Below are positions 26,322 through 35,778 of a stretch of 64,000 nt of DNA, piece after piece (position 1 is the stretch's first letter; the number at the start of each line of letters is the position of its first letter). Under the pieces are notes generated by a model, which was given only the letters and a program-made list of their open reading frames with translations, did no database searches and had not been told where the DNA came from. Both the position numbers and the translations under genes were made by a program. Source of the stretch: Mumia sp. zg.B17 (GTDB taxonomy: Bacteria > Actinomycetota > Actinomycetes > Propionibacteriales > Nocardioidaceae); assembly GCF_019550915.1 (NCBI RefSeq), contig NZ_JAHWCI010000002.1, forward strand, positions 248,001 to 312,000, in the 5' to 3' direction.

Positions 26322-27112
26322 CAGATCGCCTTCCCGAGCGGCATCACGGCGAAGGGCCCGCCTGCGTACGCGCCCTCGCCCTCGTCCTCGCTGCGCGCGC
26401 CGATCTGGTCGGCGTACGCCTCTGCGTCGTCGCGCGGCTCGTAGCCGAGACGTCGCCCGGCCTCCAGGTCCCACCAGGCGCGGGAGTTCGCGGAGATGCC
26501 GTAGACGGCGGCGAACCCCTCCACCGGGGCAGTGAGCGCGGCGTCGACGAGGCGGACCGCGTCGCCGTACGACAACCAGGTCGACAGCTCGCGCACGGTC
26601 GTCGGCTCGGGCAGGAACGAGCCGATGCGCAGCGCGACGGCGGCGATGCCGAAGCGGTCGGCGTACAGGCTGAGCAGGCCCTCGGCCGCGACCTTGGCGA
26701 CACCGTAGAACGTGTCGGGCCGTGGGCGTGCGTCCGCGGCGAGCAGGTCCGTGCGCGGAGAGAGCCCGACCGCGTGGTTGCTGCTGGCGAAGACCATCCG
26801 CGGCACGCCCGCCTCGACCATCGCGTCGAGGAGCGCCGCGGTCGTGTGGGCGTGCGAGGCGAGCGACTCCGGCAGCGTCGCCTCGTCCGGGTGGCCCGCC
26901 AGGTGCACGACGGCGTCGACGTCCGACACGACACTCGCCGCGACCACCGGGTCCGTCACGTCACCGACCACGGCGCCCAGGGGCAGGAGCCCGGTCAGCT
27001 CCGTGTCGGCCTCGGTCCTGTCGACCCCGCGCAGGGCGTGCCCCTGCGAGGAGAGGCCGGAGACGACCGTCCGGCCGATCGCGCCGGACGAGCCGGTGAC
27101 GAGGACGCGCAT
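26321..27112 (-). CDS. NAD-dependent epimerase/dehydratase (short extended-SDR)
   Basis: 263 residues, extended-type SDR fold with the N-terminal dinucleotide motif TGSSGAIG and active-site YxxxK in FYGVAKVAAE. Similar proteins act on sugar acids (uronate dehydrogenase-like) or nucleotide sugars; the short length and HLAGHPDEAT segment favour the uronate dehydrogenase-like group, but this is a guess. It is translationally coupled between the purine nucleoside phosphorylase and mutase genes by TGATG overlaps on both sides, which hints at a pentose-linked substrate. Confidence 0.82.
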   Translation of the reverse strand: MRVLVTGSSGAIGRTVVSGLSSQGHALRGVDRTEADTELTGLLPLGAVVGDVTDPVVAASVVSDVDAVVHLAGHPDEATLPESLASHAHTTAALLDAMVEAGVPRMVFASSNHAVGLSPRTDLLAADARPRPDTFYGVAKVAAEGLLSLYADRFGIAAVALRIGSFLPEPTTVRELSTWLSYGDAVRLVDAALTAPVEGFAAVYGISANSRAWWDLEAGRRLGYEPRDDAEAYADQIGARSEDEGEGAYAGGPFAVMPLGKAI

Positions 27113-27930
27113 CAGATGCGGTCCACCACGCTGGCGAGAAGGTGCCCCATCGTCTCGGCCGACGCAGCCCCGGCGGCGAGGACCTCGTCGTGGTCGAGCG
27201 GCTCCGCGGAGACACCCGCAGCGAGGTTGGTCACGAGCGAGATGCCGAGCACCTCCAGATTGGCGGCACGGGCCGCGATCGCCTCGAGCGCCGTGGACAT
27301 GCCGACGAGGTCGCCTCCGATGGCGCGCACCATGCCGATCTCGGCCGGCGTCTCGTAGTGCGGGCCGGGCACCTGGACGTAGACACCCTGGGCGAGCGTC
27401 GGGTCGACGTCGAGGCAGAGGGCGCGGAGCCGGGACGCGTAGAGGTCGGTCAGGTCGACGAAGTTGGCGCCGTGCAGCGGCGACGTCGCCGTCAGGTTGA
27501 TGTGGTCGCTGATCAGGACGGGGGTGCCGGGCACCCACTCCTCGCGGAGCCCGCCGCACGCGTTGGTGAGGACCACCGCGCGGCAGCCGGCCGCCGCTGC
27601 GGTACGGACGCCGTGGGCGACCGCGTCGACGCCGTGGCCCTCGTAGAGGTGGGTGCGACCGAGGAAGACCAGCACCCGGGCGTCACCGACGCGGACCGAG
27701 CGGATCGTCCCGCCGTGCCCTGCGACCGAGGGCGCACGGAAGCCGGGAAGGTCGGTGGCGGGGATCTCGTGCTCGGGCTCACCGAGGATGTCGGCAGCGG
27801 GACGCCAGCCCGACCCCATCACGAGCGCGACGTCGTGGTCGCCTCCGGTGCGCTGGCGCAGCACCTCTGCGGCGGCGGTCGCCATCTCTTCGGGGGAACG
27901 GGGCTGGGGGCTCTCGGCTGCGACACTCAC
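27112..27930 (-). CDS. punA: Purine nucleoside phosphorylase
   Basis: Trimeric class I purine nucleoside phosphorylase, 272 residues, converting inosine/guanosine to base and ribose-1-phosphate. Motifs: VMGSGW (phosphate site), [31 protein letters not shown] and [11 protein letters not shown]. The GTG start has TAATGT exactly 6 nt upstream, so it is likely leaderless. It is the first gene of a four-gene operon and receives inosine from the adenosine deaminase encoded at 9.2-10.3 kb. Confidence 0.95.
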   Translation of the reverse strand: MSVAAESPQPRSPEEMATAAAEVLRQRTGGDHDVALVMGSGWRPAADILGEPEHEIPATDLPGFRAPSVAGHGGTIRSVRVGDARVLVFLGRTHLYEGHGVDAVAHGVRTAAAAGCRAVVLTNACGGLREEWVPGTPVLISDHINLTATSPLHGANFVDLTDLYASRLRALCLDVDPTLAQGVYVQVPGPHYETPAEIGMVRAIGGDLVGMSTALEAIAARAANLEVLGISLVTNLAAGVSAEPLDHDEVLAAGAASAETMGHLLASVVDRI

Positions 27931-27977
27931 CTCGGTACATTAACCCAGCCTCACCGACACCCCGGTAGGTTGTCGGG
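27931..27977. promoter_or_regulatory. Divergent punA/tetR promoters with dyad
   Basis: TAATGT (minus, 27942-27937) and TAGGTT (plus, 27966-27971), each 6 nt from its start codon. CCGACA (27954-27959) and TGTCGG (27971-27976) form an inverted repeat across the tetR -10, a candidate operator for the TetR protein. Confidence 0.5.
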
Positions 27978-28574
27978 GTGCCGAAGATCATCGGGGAGAG
28001 CCTGGCCGAGCACCGCGTCGAGACCCGACGTCGGGTGCTCAGCGCGTTCGGCGACCTCCTGACCGAGCGCGGCTACGATGCCGTGCGGCTCGCCGACGTG
28101 GCCACCCGCGCCGAGATCGGGCGTACGGCGATCTACAACCATTTCGCCGACAAGGAAGCCGTCCTCCTCGCCTTCGCGATGGAGGAGACCGAACGCTACG
28201 TCGGGGCGATCCGTTCCGCGCTCGAGGACGTCGCCGATCCGGTCGGACGTCTGCGCACCTACGTCCGCATGCACGTGGCGCTCTCGCGGGAGATGCACAT
28301 GGGTCTCGGACCGCAGCTGTACTCGGTCCTCTCGCGCGATGCGCTGCTCCACATGCGCGAGCACGTGATCGTCGTCGAGGAGCTGCTCCGTGACGTGCTC
28401 GAGGACGGGATGGCGCAGGGAGCGTTCGTCGTCGACGACCTGCGAGCGACGACCGGGCTCGTCCTGGCCTGCCTGCAGAGCCGACAGGTCACGCACCCCG
28501 AGGCGTCCGAGCGTGACGCCGCGGTGGCGGTCACGGAGCGGTTCGTGCTCCGCGCCGTCGGTGTGGCCGCCTGA
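27978..28574 (+). CDS. TetR family transcriptional regulator
   Basis: 198 residues. The N-terminal DNA-binding domain (about 12-60) has the canonical pattern TRRRVLSAFGDLLTERGYD, AEIGRTAIYNHFADKEAVL (helix-turn-helix with YNHF). The C-terminal ligand domain is not informative. It is divergent from punA by 47 bp, so control of the purine operon and of itself is the simplest hypothesis; a dyad overlaps its -10. GTG start, leaderless geometry. Confidence 0.92.
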   Translation: MPKIIGESLAEHRVETRRRVLSAFGDLLTERGYDAVRLADVATRAEIGRTAIYNHFADKEAVLLAFAMEETERYVGAIRSALEDVADPVGRLRTYVRMHVALSREMHMGLGPQLYSVLSRDALLHMREHVIVVEELLRDVLEDGMAQGAFVVDDLRATTGLVLACLQSRQVTHPEASERDAAVAVTERFVLRAVGVAA

Positions 28575-28599
28575 CACCGCCCCGCCCCCCGCTGGCAAG

Positions 28600-28643
28600 A
28601 GGACCCGACGCCCCACCCGCTGCGGGGAGGAACGCCGGGTCCT
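28600..28643. terminator. Bidirectional terminator between tetR and heme operon
   Basis: AGGACCC (28600-28606) pairs with GGGTCCT (28637-28643), with an inner CCCC/GGGG stem. It separates convergent genes and can serve both strands. Confidence 0.6.
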
Positions 28644-28661
28644 GATGCCGGATGGCCGTCG

Positions 28662-30578
28662 TCAGCGCGCGACCTTCACCTTCACGGTCTTCTTCGAGCC
28701 CGAGTGGGTGCTGGTCGCGGCGAACGTCGCGGTGACCTTGTAGGTGCCCTTCTTCTTGAGCTTGGGCAGTGTCACGACGACCTTGCCGTTGCGCACCGTC
28801 GCGCGAACGGTCTTCTTGATGCCCTTGCCCTTGATGACGAGAGTCACCCGGCCCTTCGCCTTCGGCGTGCCCGAGACGGTGACCCTGGCCTTGCCGGCCT
28901 TCTTGCGGGTCGGCTTCTTCGTCACCTTCAGAGCGGTCCTGGTGGCGACCTTGGCGATCGACAGCGTACGGACGGCCGAGGAGGACGACCTCACGACCGG
29001 AACGTTGCCCGACACGAAGCGGGCCGACAGGCGGTGAGCGCCGACCGTGAGGTTCTTCGGGAGCGTGAACGACACTCTGCCCGCGCCGACGGGACGGGTG
29101 CCCAGGACCCTGGTGCCGTCGAGCAGCTGGATCGAGCCCGTCAGAGCCCTGGATGCCCGGACGGTCACCGTCGCCGTGCCGGTACGGCCGTACGTGAGCT
29201 TCGTCGGGGCGGACAGCGTCGTCGTGGACGCGACCGCGGGCGCGAAGGTGATCGGGGTGAACGTCTCGTACAGCGCCTGCTGCGGACCGCCACCGGCGTA
29301 CGTGTAGATGCCGAGGTTCGCGAGCTTGTCCTTGGACGCGTCGATCGCGGCCTTGGAGATCGAGAACGAGGTCGTGAAGGTCCCGTCGGGCTTCAGCTCG
29401 ATCGCCCCGGCGGCCGGCCCGCCGATGGTGGCCATGTCCTCGGCGAGGACGGCCCACCTCTGCGTGATCGCCTTGCGTGCGCTCGACGGCGCGCCCGCGC
29501 TCGGCCTCCACACGTCGGCGACGGTGCCGAGGACGACGTAGGCGCCGGTGGGCTTGCCTGCGAGCGGCGGGCGGGTGCCCGTGGCGAGCGACGGGTCGAA
29601 GCCGCTGCCCTTGACCGTGACCTGATGGGTGCCGGTGTCCGGGATCGTGGTGCTGCTCACCGTCACCTTGGCCGGGCCGGGGAACGACACGGTGAGGGGG
29701 AGAGGAGTCTTGTTCTTGTCGACCGAACCGCCGGTGGAGTACCAGTACGCGGCCTGGCCCGTCGGCTCGACGAACGTCACGAACGACGAGGGCCACGATC
29801 CCCAGCCCGTGGTCGTACGGCTCTGCGGCACGGCGGTGCTCTCGTACTCCACGCCGGCGAAGTCAGGGGTGACCGTGATGCCGGCGGGCGTCACGTCGAC
29901 TCCGGAGAACGTGGCGAGGGTGACCCTGGCGCTCTCGAGGTCGGTCCACACGGAGGTGTCGTCCTGCTTGGTCCCGTAGCCGTCCAGCGTCGCGGTGACC
30001 GTGCCGACGCCGTCGTCGACGCTCAGCGTGGGGTCGGAGACGTAGAAGAACGTCATGCCGGAGTAGCCCAGGACGGTGAAGTCGCCGCTCCAGGTGATCG
30101 TGGCGTCGTCCGCCGCGACATCGGCAGAGCCGGTGCCGCCCTTGATCGCCACGCGGTGGTCGCTGAAGGTGCTGCTGGTCGGGGGCGAGATCGACGCGCC
30201 GCTCGGGCTGGTCTTGAGGCCCGCCCACATCGCGGTCGCGTATCCGCCGGCGACGGTCTTCTTCTGGATCTCGACGTTGCCGGCCCTGGCGCTCCAGCCG
30301 GCGGCCGCGCCGTTGCTCCACGAGGTCGCCGACGTCAGCGTCTGACCTCCCACACCCGGGTTGGCGATCTTGCCGGCCGAGAGCATGTTGGCGGTGCCCG
30401 GCGCGAATCCGGCGTTGTTGGCCTCGTTGGAGAGGCCCCAGGCGAACACAGCGCCGGCGACCGGCGTGGTGGCCGCCTGGGCGGGCGCGGCCATGGCGGC
30501 CAGCGAGCCCGCCGCGAGTGCCGTGGCGGCGGTGGCGGCGACGAGACGCCGCAACCGCCGGGGGAGGGACGTGGACAT
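28662..30578 (-). CDS. Secreted HtaA-domain heme-binding protein with Ig-like and Lys-rich tail
   Basis: 638 residues. A signal peptide (about 1-35, AAPAQA-A) leads to one HtaA domain (about 40-220, FAWGLSNEANN start; conserved Tyr/His as in FYVSD and FSDHRV), a linker with WGSWPSSFV and YWYSTGG, then Ig-like repeats and a strongly basic tail rich in Lys (about 540-638). No sortase motif or membrane anchor is seen, so wall retention may rest on charge. HtaA domains bind hemin and hemoglobin in Corynebacterium. It is the last gene of the heme operon; ATG at 30578 is backed by GAAGGGAAG upstream. Confidence 0.9.
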   Translation of the reverse strand: MSTSLPRRLRRLVAATAATALAAGSLAAMAAPAQAATTPVAGAVFAWGLSNEANNAGFAPGTANMLSAGKIANPGVGGQTLTSATSWSNGAAAGWSARAGNVEIQKKTVAGGYATAMWAGLKTSPSGASISPPTSSTFSDHRVAIKGGTGSADVAADDATITWSGDFTVLGYSGMTFFYVSDPTLSVDDGVGTVTATLDGYGTKQDDTSVWTDLESARVTLATFSGVDVTPAGITVTPDFAGVEYESTAVPQSRTTTGWGSWPSSFVTFVEPTGQAAYWYSTGGSVDKNKTPLPLTVSFPGPAKVTVSSTTIPDTGTHQVTVKGSGFDPSLATGTRPPLAGKPTGAYVVLGTVADVWRPSAGAPSSARKAITQRWAVLAEDMATIGGPAAGAIELKPDGTFTTSFSISKAAIDASKDKLANLGIYTYAGGGPQQALYETFTPITFAPAVASTTTLSAPTKLTYGRTGTATVTVRASRALTGSIQLLDGTRVLGTRPVGAGRVSFTLPKNLTVGAHRLSARFVSGNVPVVRSSSSAVRTLSIAKVATRTALKVTKKPTRKKAGKARVTVSGTPKAKGRVTLVIKGKGIKKTVRATVRNGKVVVTLPKLKKKGTYKVTATFAATSTHSGSKKTVKVKVAR

Positions 30579-30615
30579 GGTGTTGCTTCCCTTCGTGTGG
30601 GTGAGGAGGTTCAGC

Positions 30616-32760
30616 TCAGGGGGTACGCGCGGTGAGGACTCGCGCGCCTGCGGTGACGGCCAGCGCCGCGACGACCAGACCCCCGCCGAGCCACCACGGC
30701 CAGGCCGGGAACGAGCCGCCGAGCGGTTGGGCGACGGGACGGATGCCTTCGGTGGTGCCGACGGGGACGGTGGCGCCGTGGACGGTGCCGGGTGTCGTGG
30801 CCGCAGCGGGGACCCCGCCGATCGGGACGGGACCGGCAGCGCGCCCGCCTGCGCCCGGCCCGCTCGCGGACGTGCTCGTCGTGCCTGTCGTACCCGTCGC
30901 CTGCGGGCCGCCGCCGCCCGACCCGCTCGTGGGGGCCGCCGCGGGACGGTCGGCGTCATAGCTCACGGTGATCGGCAGGGCGGCCTTGAACCGGTCCGTC
31001 GCGGCGCCGCTGGTGTACCAGTACGCTGCGGTGCCGACCTGCTCCTGGAACCGGACGAACGACGTGGGGAAGGCGCCCCACCCCGGCGTGCTCCGGTTCT
31101 GGGCGGCCGCACCGGCCGGAGGGTCGTACCGGACACCGGCGAAGCGCGGCGTCGTGCTGAACCCGCGCGCGTTCGAGAGGCTCGGGACGCGTGCGTCGGC
31201 GAGGCGCACCCTTTTCGGTGCGAGGGGCTCCCAGAGCGAGGCGTCCTCGCGGTCCGAGGCGTAGCCGCCGAGGGTGCCGTCGAGCCGCGCGGTGCCCGCG
31301 GTCACGGTGAGGACAGGGTCGGTGACGGTGAAGGTCGACAGCCCGCTGTAGAGCACCACCGTGAACGTGCCCGTCCAGCGGATCGTCGCGGTCTTCGTCG
31401 CGGGGTCGACCGTTCCCGTCCCGCCGTCGATGACGACGGTGTGGTTGCTGAGCAACCCGTTGGTCGCCGACCCGAGCGGGCGGCCGTCGGGGGTGGTGCC
31501 GAGGCCGGGCCACGTCGCGAGCCGGTGCCCTCCGCCGGCAGTCTGCTTCTCGATCCGGACGTTGCCGCGGCGGGCCGCCCAGTCGCCGGCGGCGACCGAC
31601 GTGCCCCCGCGTCCTGGGTTGCGGATCGTGCCTGCGGAGAAGAAGTTGCGTGTGCCCGGGGCGAACGCCGAGTTGCTCATCTCGTCGCTGAGGCCCCACC
31701 GCAGCTGGGCGTCGGAGACCGTGAACGCCTTCGTGGCCGTGCCGCCGGGCCGTGGGGAGGTGGGCGGGGTGGTCGTCGGCGCGCCGCCTGGTGAGGGCGC
31801 GGGCGTGGCGGGCTCCGGGTCGACCGGGACTCCGGGGTCGTCCGGGTCGGAGGCGAGGGGATCGCCCAGCGACCACGCGAAGGTCACGGGCAGCGGGGGC
31901 TTGTTGGCGTCGATCGCTCCGCCGGAGGTGTACCAGTACGAGGAGGTGCCGGTCTCGGCGAGCCACGCCACGAAGGAAGCGGGCCACGATCCCCAGCCGG
32001 GCACCGTGGTCAGCTGGTCGGAGGCACCGTTCTTCACACCCGCGTACGCCGGCGTGACGGTGACACCGCCCTCACCGATCTCGACCTCGGGGAACGTCGC
32101 GAGCGTGACCTTCTTCGGGGCCACGGTCTTCCAGACCGACTGGTCGTCGAGCGAGGAACCGTAGCCGCTGAGCGTCGCGGTGAGCGTGCCGGAACCGTCC
32201 CGGCCGACGTTCAGCTGGGGGTCTGCGACATAGAAGAAGAGCATCCCGGAATAGAAGACGACCGAGAACGATCCCTTCCAGGACAACGACGCCCGACCCG
32301 TCTGCGGGTCGGCCCAGCCGGCGCCACCGGAGAGCACCACCTGGTGGTCGCTGAAGCTCCGGCTCGTGGGCGGGTTGATCGACCCGCCGGTGGGCGACGT
32401 CGTCAGTCCGCTCCAGGTCGCCGGTGCGTATGAGCCGCCGGCGGTCTGCTTCTCGATCGACACCGCGCCTGCCGAGGCCTTCCAGCCCGCAGCCCTGCCG
32501 TTGGTCCACTCTGCAGCGTTCTTGAGCGTCTGGCCGCCCGCTCCCGGGTTGCCGATCTTGCCGGCGGACAGGAAGTTGTACGTCCCCGGCGCGTACGCGG
32601 AGTTGTGGACCTCGTTCGACAGGCCCCAGCGCAGCGTGGCGCCGCTGACGGCGCGGGCCGTGGTCTCGCTCTCCCCCTCGGCATCGGCGGCGACAGGGGC
32701 GAACGGCACCGTGAGCGCGACGAGCGCGACGGAGGCGAGCAGGGCGAGTCGGCGCATCAT
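30616..32760 (-). CDS. htaA: Double HtaA-domain cell-surface heme receptor
   Basis: 714 residues: signal peptide (about 1-25), two HtaA domains (about 35-215 and 345-520), a Gly/Thr/Ser-rich spacer and one C-terminal membrane segment (about 680-702, WLGGGLVVAALAV) with a short basic tail. Both domains begin with RWGLS(N/D)E and end with the YWYTSGG segment. It should capture heme or hemoglobin at the surface and pass it to hmuTUV. The start lies in ATGATGA, overlapping the stop of the preceding gene. Confidence 0.92.
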   Translation of the reverse strand: MMRRLALLASVALVALTVPFAPVAADAEGESETTARAVSGATLRWGLSNEVHNSAYAPGTYNFLSAGKIGNPGAGGQTLKNAAEWTNGRAAGWKASAGAVSIEKQTAGGSYAPATWSGLTTSPTGGSINPPTSRSFSDHQVVLSGGAGWADPQTGRASLSWKGSFSVVFYSGMLFFYVADPQLNVGRDGSGTLTATLSGYGSSLDDQSVWKTVAPKKVTLATFPEVEIGEGGVTVTPAYAGVKNGASDQLTTVPGWGSWPASFVAWLAETGTSSYWYTSGGAIDANKPPLPVTFAWSLGDPLASDPDDPGVPVDPEPATPAPSPGGAPTTTPPTSPRPGGTATKAFTVSDAQLRWGLSDEMSNSAFAPGTRNFFSAGTIRNPGRGGTSVAAGDWAARRGNVRIEKQTAGGGHRLATWPGLGTTPDGRPLGSATNGLLSNHTVVIDGGTGTVDPATKTATIRWTGTFTVVLYSGLSTFTVTDPVLTVTAGTARLDGTLGGYASDREDASLWEPLAPKRVRLADARVPSLSNARGFSTTPRFAGVRYDPPAGAAAQNRSTPGWGAFPTSFVRFQEQVGTAAYWYTSGAATDRFKAALPITVSYDADRPAAAPTSGSGGGGPQATGTTGTTSTSASGPGAGGRAAGPVPIGGVPAAATTPGTVHGATVPVGTTEGIRPVAQPLGGSFPAWPWWLGGGLVVAALAVTAGARVLTARTP

Positions 32761-33914
32761 CGGGTCACCGTCGTGGGAGTCGGCGTGGTCGTCGTGGGGG
32801 GAGCCTGCGCGCTCGGGGTCTCGGGAGCACGTCGCGCGCGGCGCACCCGCAGCACGGCGGCGACGACCGCGACGAGCAGGAGGACGGCAGCCGCGGCGAG
32901 GAAGATCCACGCCGCTGCGGTCGGTTCCTCGTCCGCGACCGGCGCCGTGGCGTCGACGACCGGGGTGCCGGCGGCGACCGGGAAGGCGATCTCCGGCGCG
33001 GCGCCGCTGGCAGCACCGGTCAGCCGCAGGACGTGCGTGCCCGGCTGGATCGAGGCGGGGAGCTGGAGGACCCCGGCGACCTCGCCGGACTGCCCGGCCG
33101 CGAGCGGACCGACCGCGGCGACACCGTCGTCGAGGGTCGCGACGACCTGCTCGCCTGGCTGGAAGGACGTGCCGGTGAACGTCAGGACGCGACCGACCAC
33201 GGCCGTGGCACGGTCGACGGCGACCGACGGCGTGCCCCTGCGGGCCGGTGCAGCCGGTGTCGTCGCTGCGGCCGGCGCCGGTGCCGCGGTGGGCGTCGTG
33301 CCACGCGGTGCCGACAGCGCGGCGTCGCCTCGGGTCGACGCGGCGAACCGCACCGGCGTGAAGGTCTCGTTGCGGGGGTTCTTGATGCCGTGGGCACCGA
33401 TCGTGATCACGCCGCAGGTGACCGTGGTGCAGTCCACCATGACGGTCCTGCCCGCTCGGTCGACCGACGAGAAGCGGGCGCCCGGCAGGCTCACCGTGGT
33501 GGTGAAGCTGCCTGAGGCGCGGAGCGTGCCGTTCGCCGAGGAGGCCGTGTCGGAGCCGGGGAAGGCCAGGTAGCGCTGGTGGCCCTCGTTGTCGGCCGAC
33601 TCGCTGTCGGGCACGTAGCGGTAGTCGTCACCTGTCGCGCCGCCGCGCGAGGGCTTCCAGGAACCGCCTCGGGGGTCGGAGACCCACCCGAACGCGACGT
33701 AGATGCCGCCGGCACCGCCCTTGATCGACTGGAACCCTCGGCCCTTGACGGTGAGCGTCGTGGGACCGTCGACCGCGGCGGTCGGCGTCCCGGCGGAGCT
33801 GGTGACGGTGACCTGGGGGGCCGCGTGGGCCGGGGCAGCGGTGAGCGCGAGCGCAGACGCCGCGAGCGCGACAGTGGCGGCGCCGGCGAGCCTGCGTCGG
33901 AGCATGCTTCTCAT
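32757..33914 (-). CDS. Heme-operon surface protein with C-terminal membrane anchor
   Basis: 385 residues: signal peptide (about 1-32, TAAPAHA), an Ig/neocarzinostatin-like beta region (VTVTSSAGTPTAAVDG) containing segments also found outside the HtaA cores of the two neighbours (IYVAFGWVSD, ITIGAHGIKN), a Pro/Ala linker, a second beta domain and a membrane segment (about 335-357) before a Thr/Pro tail. No complete HtaA domain is recognised. Analogous to HtaB-like accessory proteins by position only. Coupled to hmuV (ATGA) and htaA (ATGATGA). Confidence 0.85.
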   Translation of the reverse strand: MRSMLRRRLAGAATVALAASALALTAAPAHAAPQVTVTSSAGTPTAAVDGPTTLTVKGRGFQSIKGGAGGIYVAFGWVSDPRGGSWKPSRGGATGDDYRYVPDSESADNEGHQRYLAFPGSDTASSANGTLRASGSFTTTVSLPGARFSSVDRAGRTVMVDCTTVTCGVITIGAHGIKNPRNETFTPVRFAASTRGDAALSAPRGTTPTAAPAPAAATTPAAPARRGTPSVAVDRATAVVGRVLTFTGTSFQPGEQVVATLDDGVAAVGPLAAGQSGEVAGVLQLPASIQPGTHVLRLTGAASGAAPEIAFPVAAGTPVVDATAPVADEEPTAAAWIFLAAAAVLLLVAVVAAVLRVRRARRAPETPSAQAPPTTTTPTPTTVTR

Positions 33915-34711
33915 CGGACGACCTCCTCGACGGATGTCCGCAGCGGGGTGATCACCAGGTCGCCCGTACGCGGATGGGTGAAGACGTCGACGGGGTGGCC
34001 GTAGACGTCGCTGAGCAGGTCGGGTCGGAGCACGTCTCCCGGCGCTCCGTCAGCGCGCACCCGACCGTCGGCGAGGAGGCAGATCCGGTCGGCGTACGCG
34101 GCGGCGAGCGAGAGGTCGTGCAGCACGGCCACGACCGAGTGGCCCTCCCGAGCCAGCCGGCGCGCCTCGGTGAGCAACGCCTCCTGGTGCGCGATGTCGA
34201 GCGCCGCGGTCGGCTCGTCGAGCAGCACGACCGGCGCCTCCTGGGCCATCACGCGAGCGAACGACGTACGCCCCTTCTCTCCGCCAGAGAGCGTGGGGAA
34301 CTTGCGCGTGGCGAGTCGCTCGACGTCGGCGCGCCGCATCGCGTCGGCGACGACCGCCTCGTCGGAGTCGGACTCGTCGCGCCCGTGCCACGGCGCGCGA
34401 CCCATCGCGACCACCTCGGCCACGCTGAACGGGAAGGAGAGCCGGTGCTCCTGGAGCAGCACCGAACGTCGCCGGGAGAGCTCGCCGGCACGTCGCGAGG
34501 CGATCGGCTCCCCGTCGAGCAGGGCCTTGCCGCGTGAGAGCGCGACGTCACCGGAGAGGACCCCGAGGAGCGTCGACTTGCCGGCGCCGTTCGGGCCGAC
34601 CAGCACGAGCAGCTCGCCGGGGCGGACGTCGAGGTCGATGTCACGAAGGATGGTGGCCTGCCCGTACGAGACGGAGCCGCCGAGCACCTGGAGCGTCGCG
34701 CGGGTCCTCAT
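33911..34711 (-). CDS. hmuV: Heme ABC transporter ATP-binding protein
   Basis: 266 residues, single ABC domain of the iron/heme importer class: Walker A GPNGAGKSTLLGVL, Q-loop LLQEHRL, signature LSGGEKGR, Walker B VVLLDEPTAALD, and the switch His in VLHDLSLAA. It powers the HmuU permease. ATG at 34711 lies in the ATGA overlap with hmuU; its own stop overlaps the next surface-protein start. Confidence 0.94.
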   Translation of the reverse strand: MRTRATLQVLGGSVSYGQATILRDIDLDVRPGELLVLVGPNGAGKSTLLGVLSGDVALSRGKALLDGEPIASRRAGELSRRRSVLLQEHRLSFPFSVAEVVAMGRAPWHGRDESDSDEAVVADAMRRADVERLATRKFPTLSGGEKGRTSFARVMAQEAPVVLLDEPTAALDIAHQEALLTEARRLAREGHSVVAVLHDLSLAAAYADRICLLADGRVRADGAPGDVLRPDLLSDVYGHPVDVFTHPRTGDLVITPLRTSVEEVVR

Positions 34712-35778
34712 GCCCAGCCTCCCGCCGTACGACGGGTGCGGCGAAGGAGCCAGAAGAACATCGGGCCTCCGAGGAGCGACGTCAGCATGCCGATCGGCAG
34801 CTCGGCGTACGGGACGGCGGTTCGGGCGACCAGGTCGGCCGCGAGCAGCAGGACCGCGCCGCCGAGCACGCTGGCCGGCAGCAGCAGCCGGTGGCCGGGG
34901 CCGACCACCATGCGCATGAGGTGCGGGACGACCAGGCCGACGAACGCGATGATCCCGCAGAAGGCGACAGCAGCGGCGGTGAGGAGCGCGACCAGCGTGA
35001 TGGCGACGAGGCGCAGCCGCTCGACGTCGACGCCGACGTGACGTGCCGCCCGGTCGCCCAGCGCCAGCAGGTCCAGCCTGCGGCTGAGCACGAAGGCGCC
35101 GGCGATGCCCACGAGGGCGAGCGGCGCCACGACGCCGACATACTGCCAACGGGTGCCGTTGAGGCTGCCGAGCTGCCAGAACACGATCTCCTCGCGCGCC
35201 TGGGTGTCGGCGAGGAACATCATCAGAGCCAGCAGCGCGCCGGTCACCGCGTTGACGGCGATGCCGGTGAGCACGAGGGTGACGACCTCTGTCCGGCCGT
35301 CGGAGCGTGAGAGAAGATAGACGGCCACGGTGGTGATCAGGCCGCCGACGAAGGCGAGCGCCGGCACGGTCCACGTCCCGAGCGCGGTGAGCCCGAAGAC
35401 CATGGCGCACGCCGCGGCGACGGCGGCGCCCGAGGACACCCCGATCACGCCCGGCTCGGCGAGCGGGTTGCCGAAGACGCCCTGCATCAGCGCTCCGGCT
35501 GCTGCGAGCGCCGCGCCGACGAGGAGGGCCATCACGACGCGCGGGAAGCGGATGCTCCACAGCGCGGCGTCGCCCTGGGGGTGCGCGGGCATCGGGCCGG
35601 CGTCGATCCCGAGCCGGTGCAGGAACGAGCCGAGGACCTCGGCCGGCGGGATCGAGAGCTGGCCGGTCCCGGCCGAGAGGACGGCCAGCACCACAAGGGC
35701 GACCGACAGGGCAGTGAAGAGGACGAGCGTCGCGCTGAGACGGAACCTGACCGAGATCGTCGGGTCGACGACGGTCAT
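34708..35778 (-). CDS. hmuU: Heme ABC transporter permease
   Basis: 356-residue FecCD-family permease with about nine to ten membrane segments. Family landmarks: RFPRVVMALLVGAALAAAG (core RFPRVV), GNPLAEPGVIGVSSGA and FVGLVVPHLMRM, the latter near the ATPase-coupling helix. Forms the homodimeric channel for heme taken from HmuT. ATGA overlap with hmuT. Confidence 0.94.
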   Translation of the reverse strand: MTVVDPTISVRFRLSATLVLFTALSVALVVLAVLSAGTGQLSIPPAEVLGSFLHRLGIDAGPMPAHPQGDAALWSIRFPRVVMALLVGAALAAAGALMQGVFGNPLAEPGVIGVSSGAAVAAACAMVFGLTALGTWTVPALAFVGGLITTVAVYLLSRSDGRTEVVTLVLTGIAVNAVTGALLALMMFLADTQAREEIVFWQLGSLNGTRWQYVGVVAPLALVGIAGAFVLSRRLDLLALGDRAARHVGVDVERLRLVAITLVALLTAAAVAFCGIIAFVGLVVPHLMRMVVGPGHRLLLPASVLGGAVLLLAADLVARTAVPYAELPIGMLTSLLGGPMFFWLLRRTRRTAGGWA

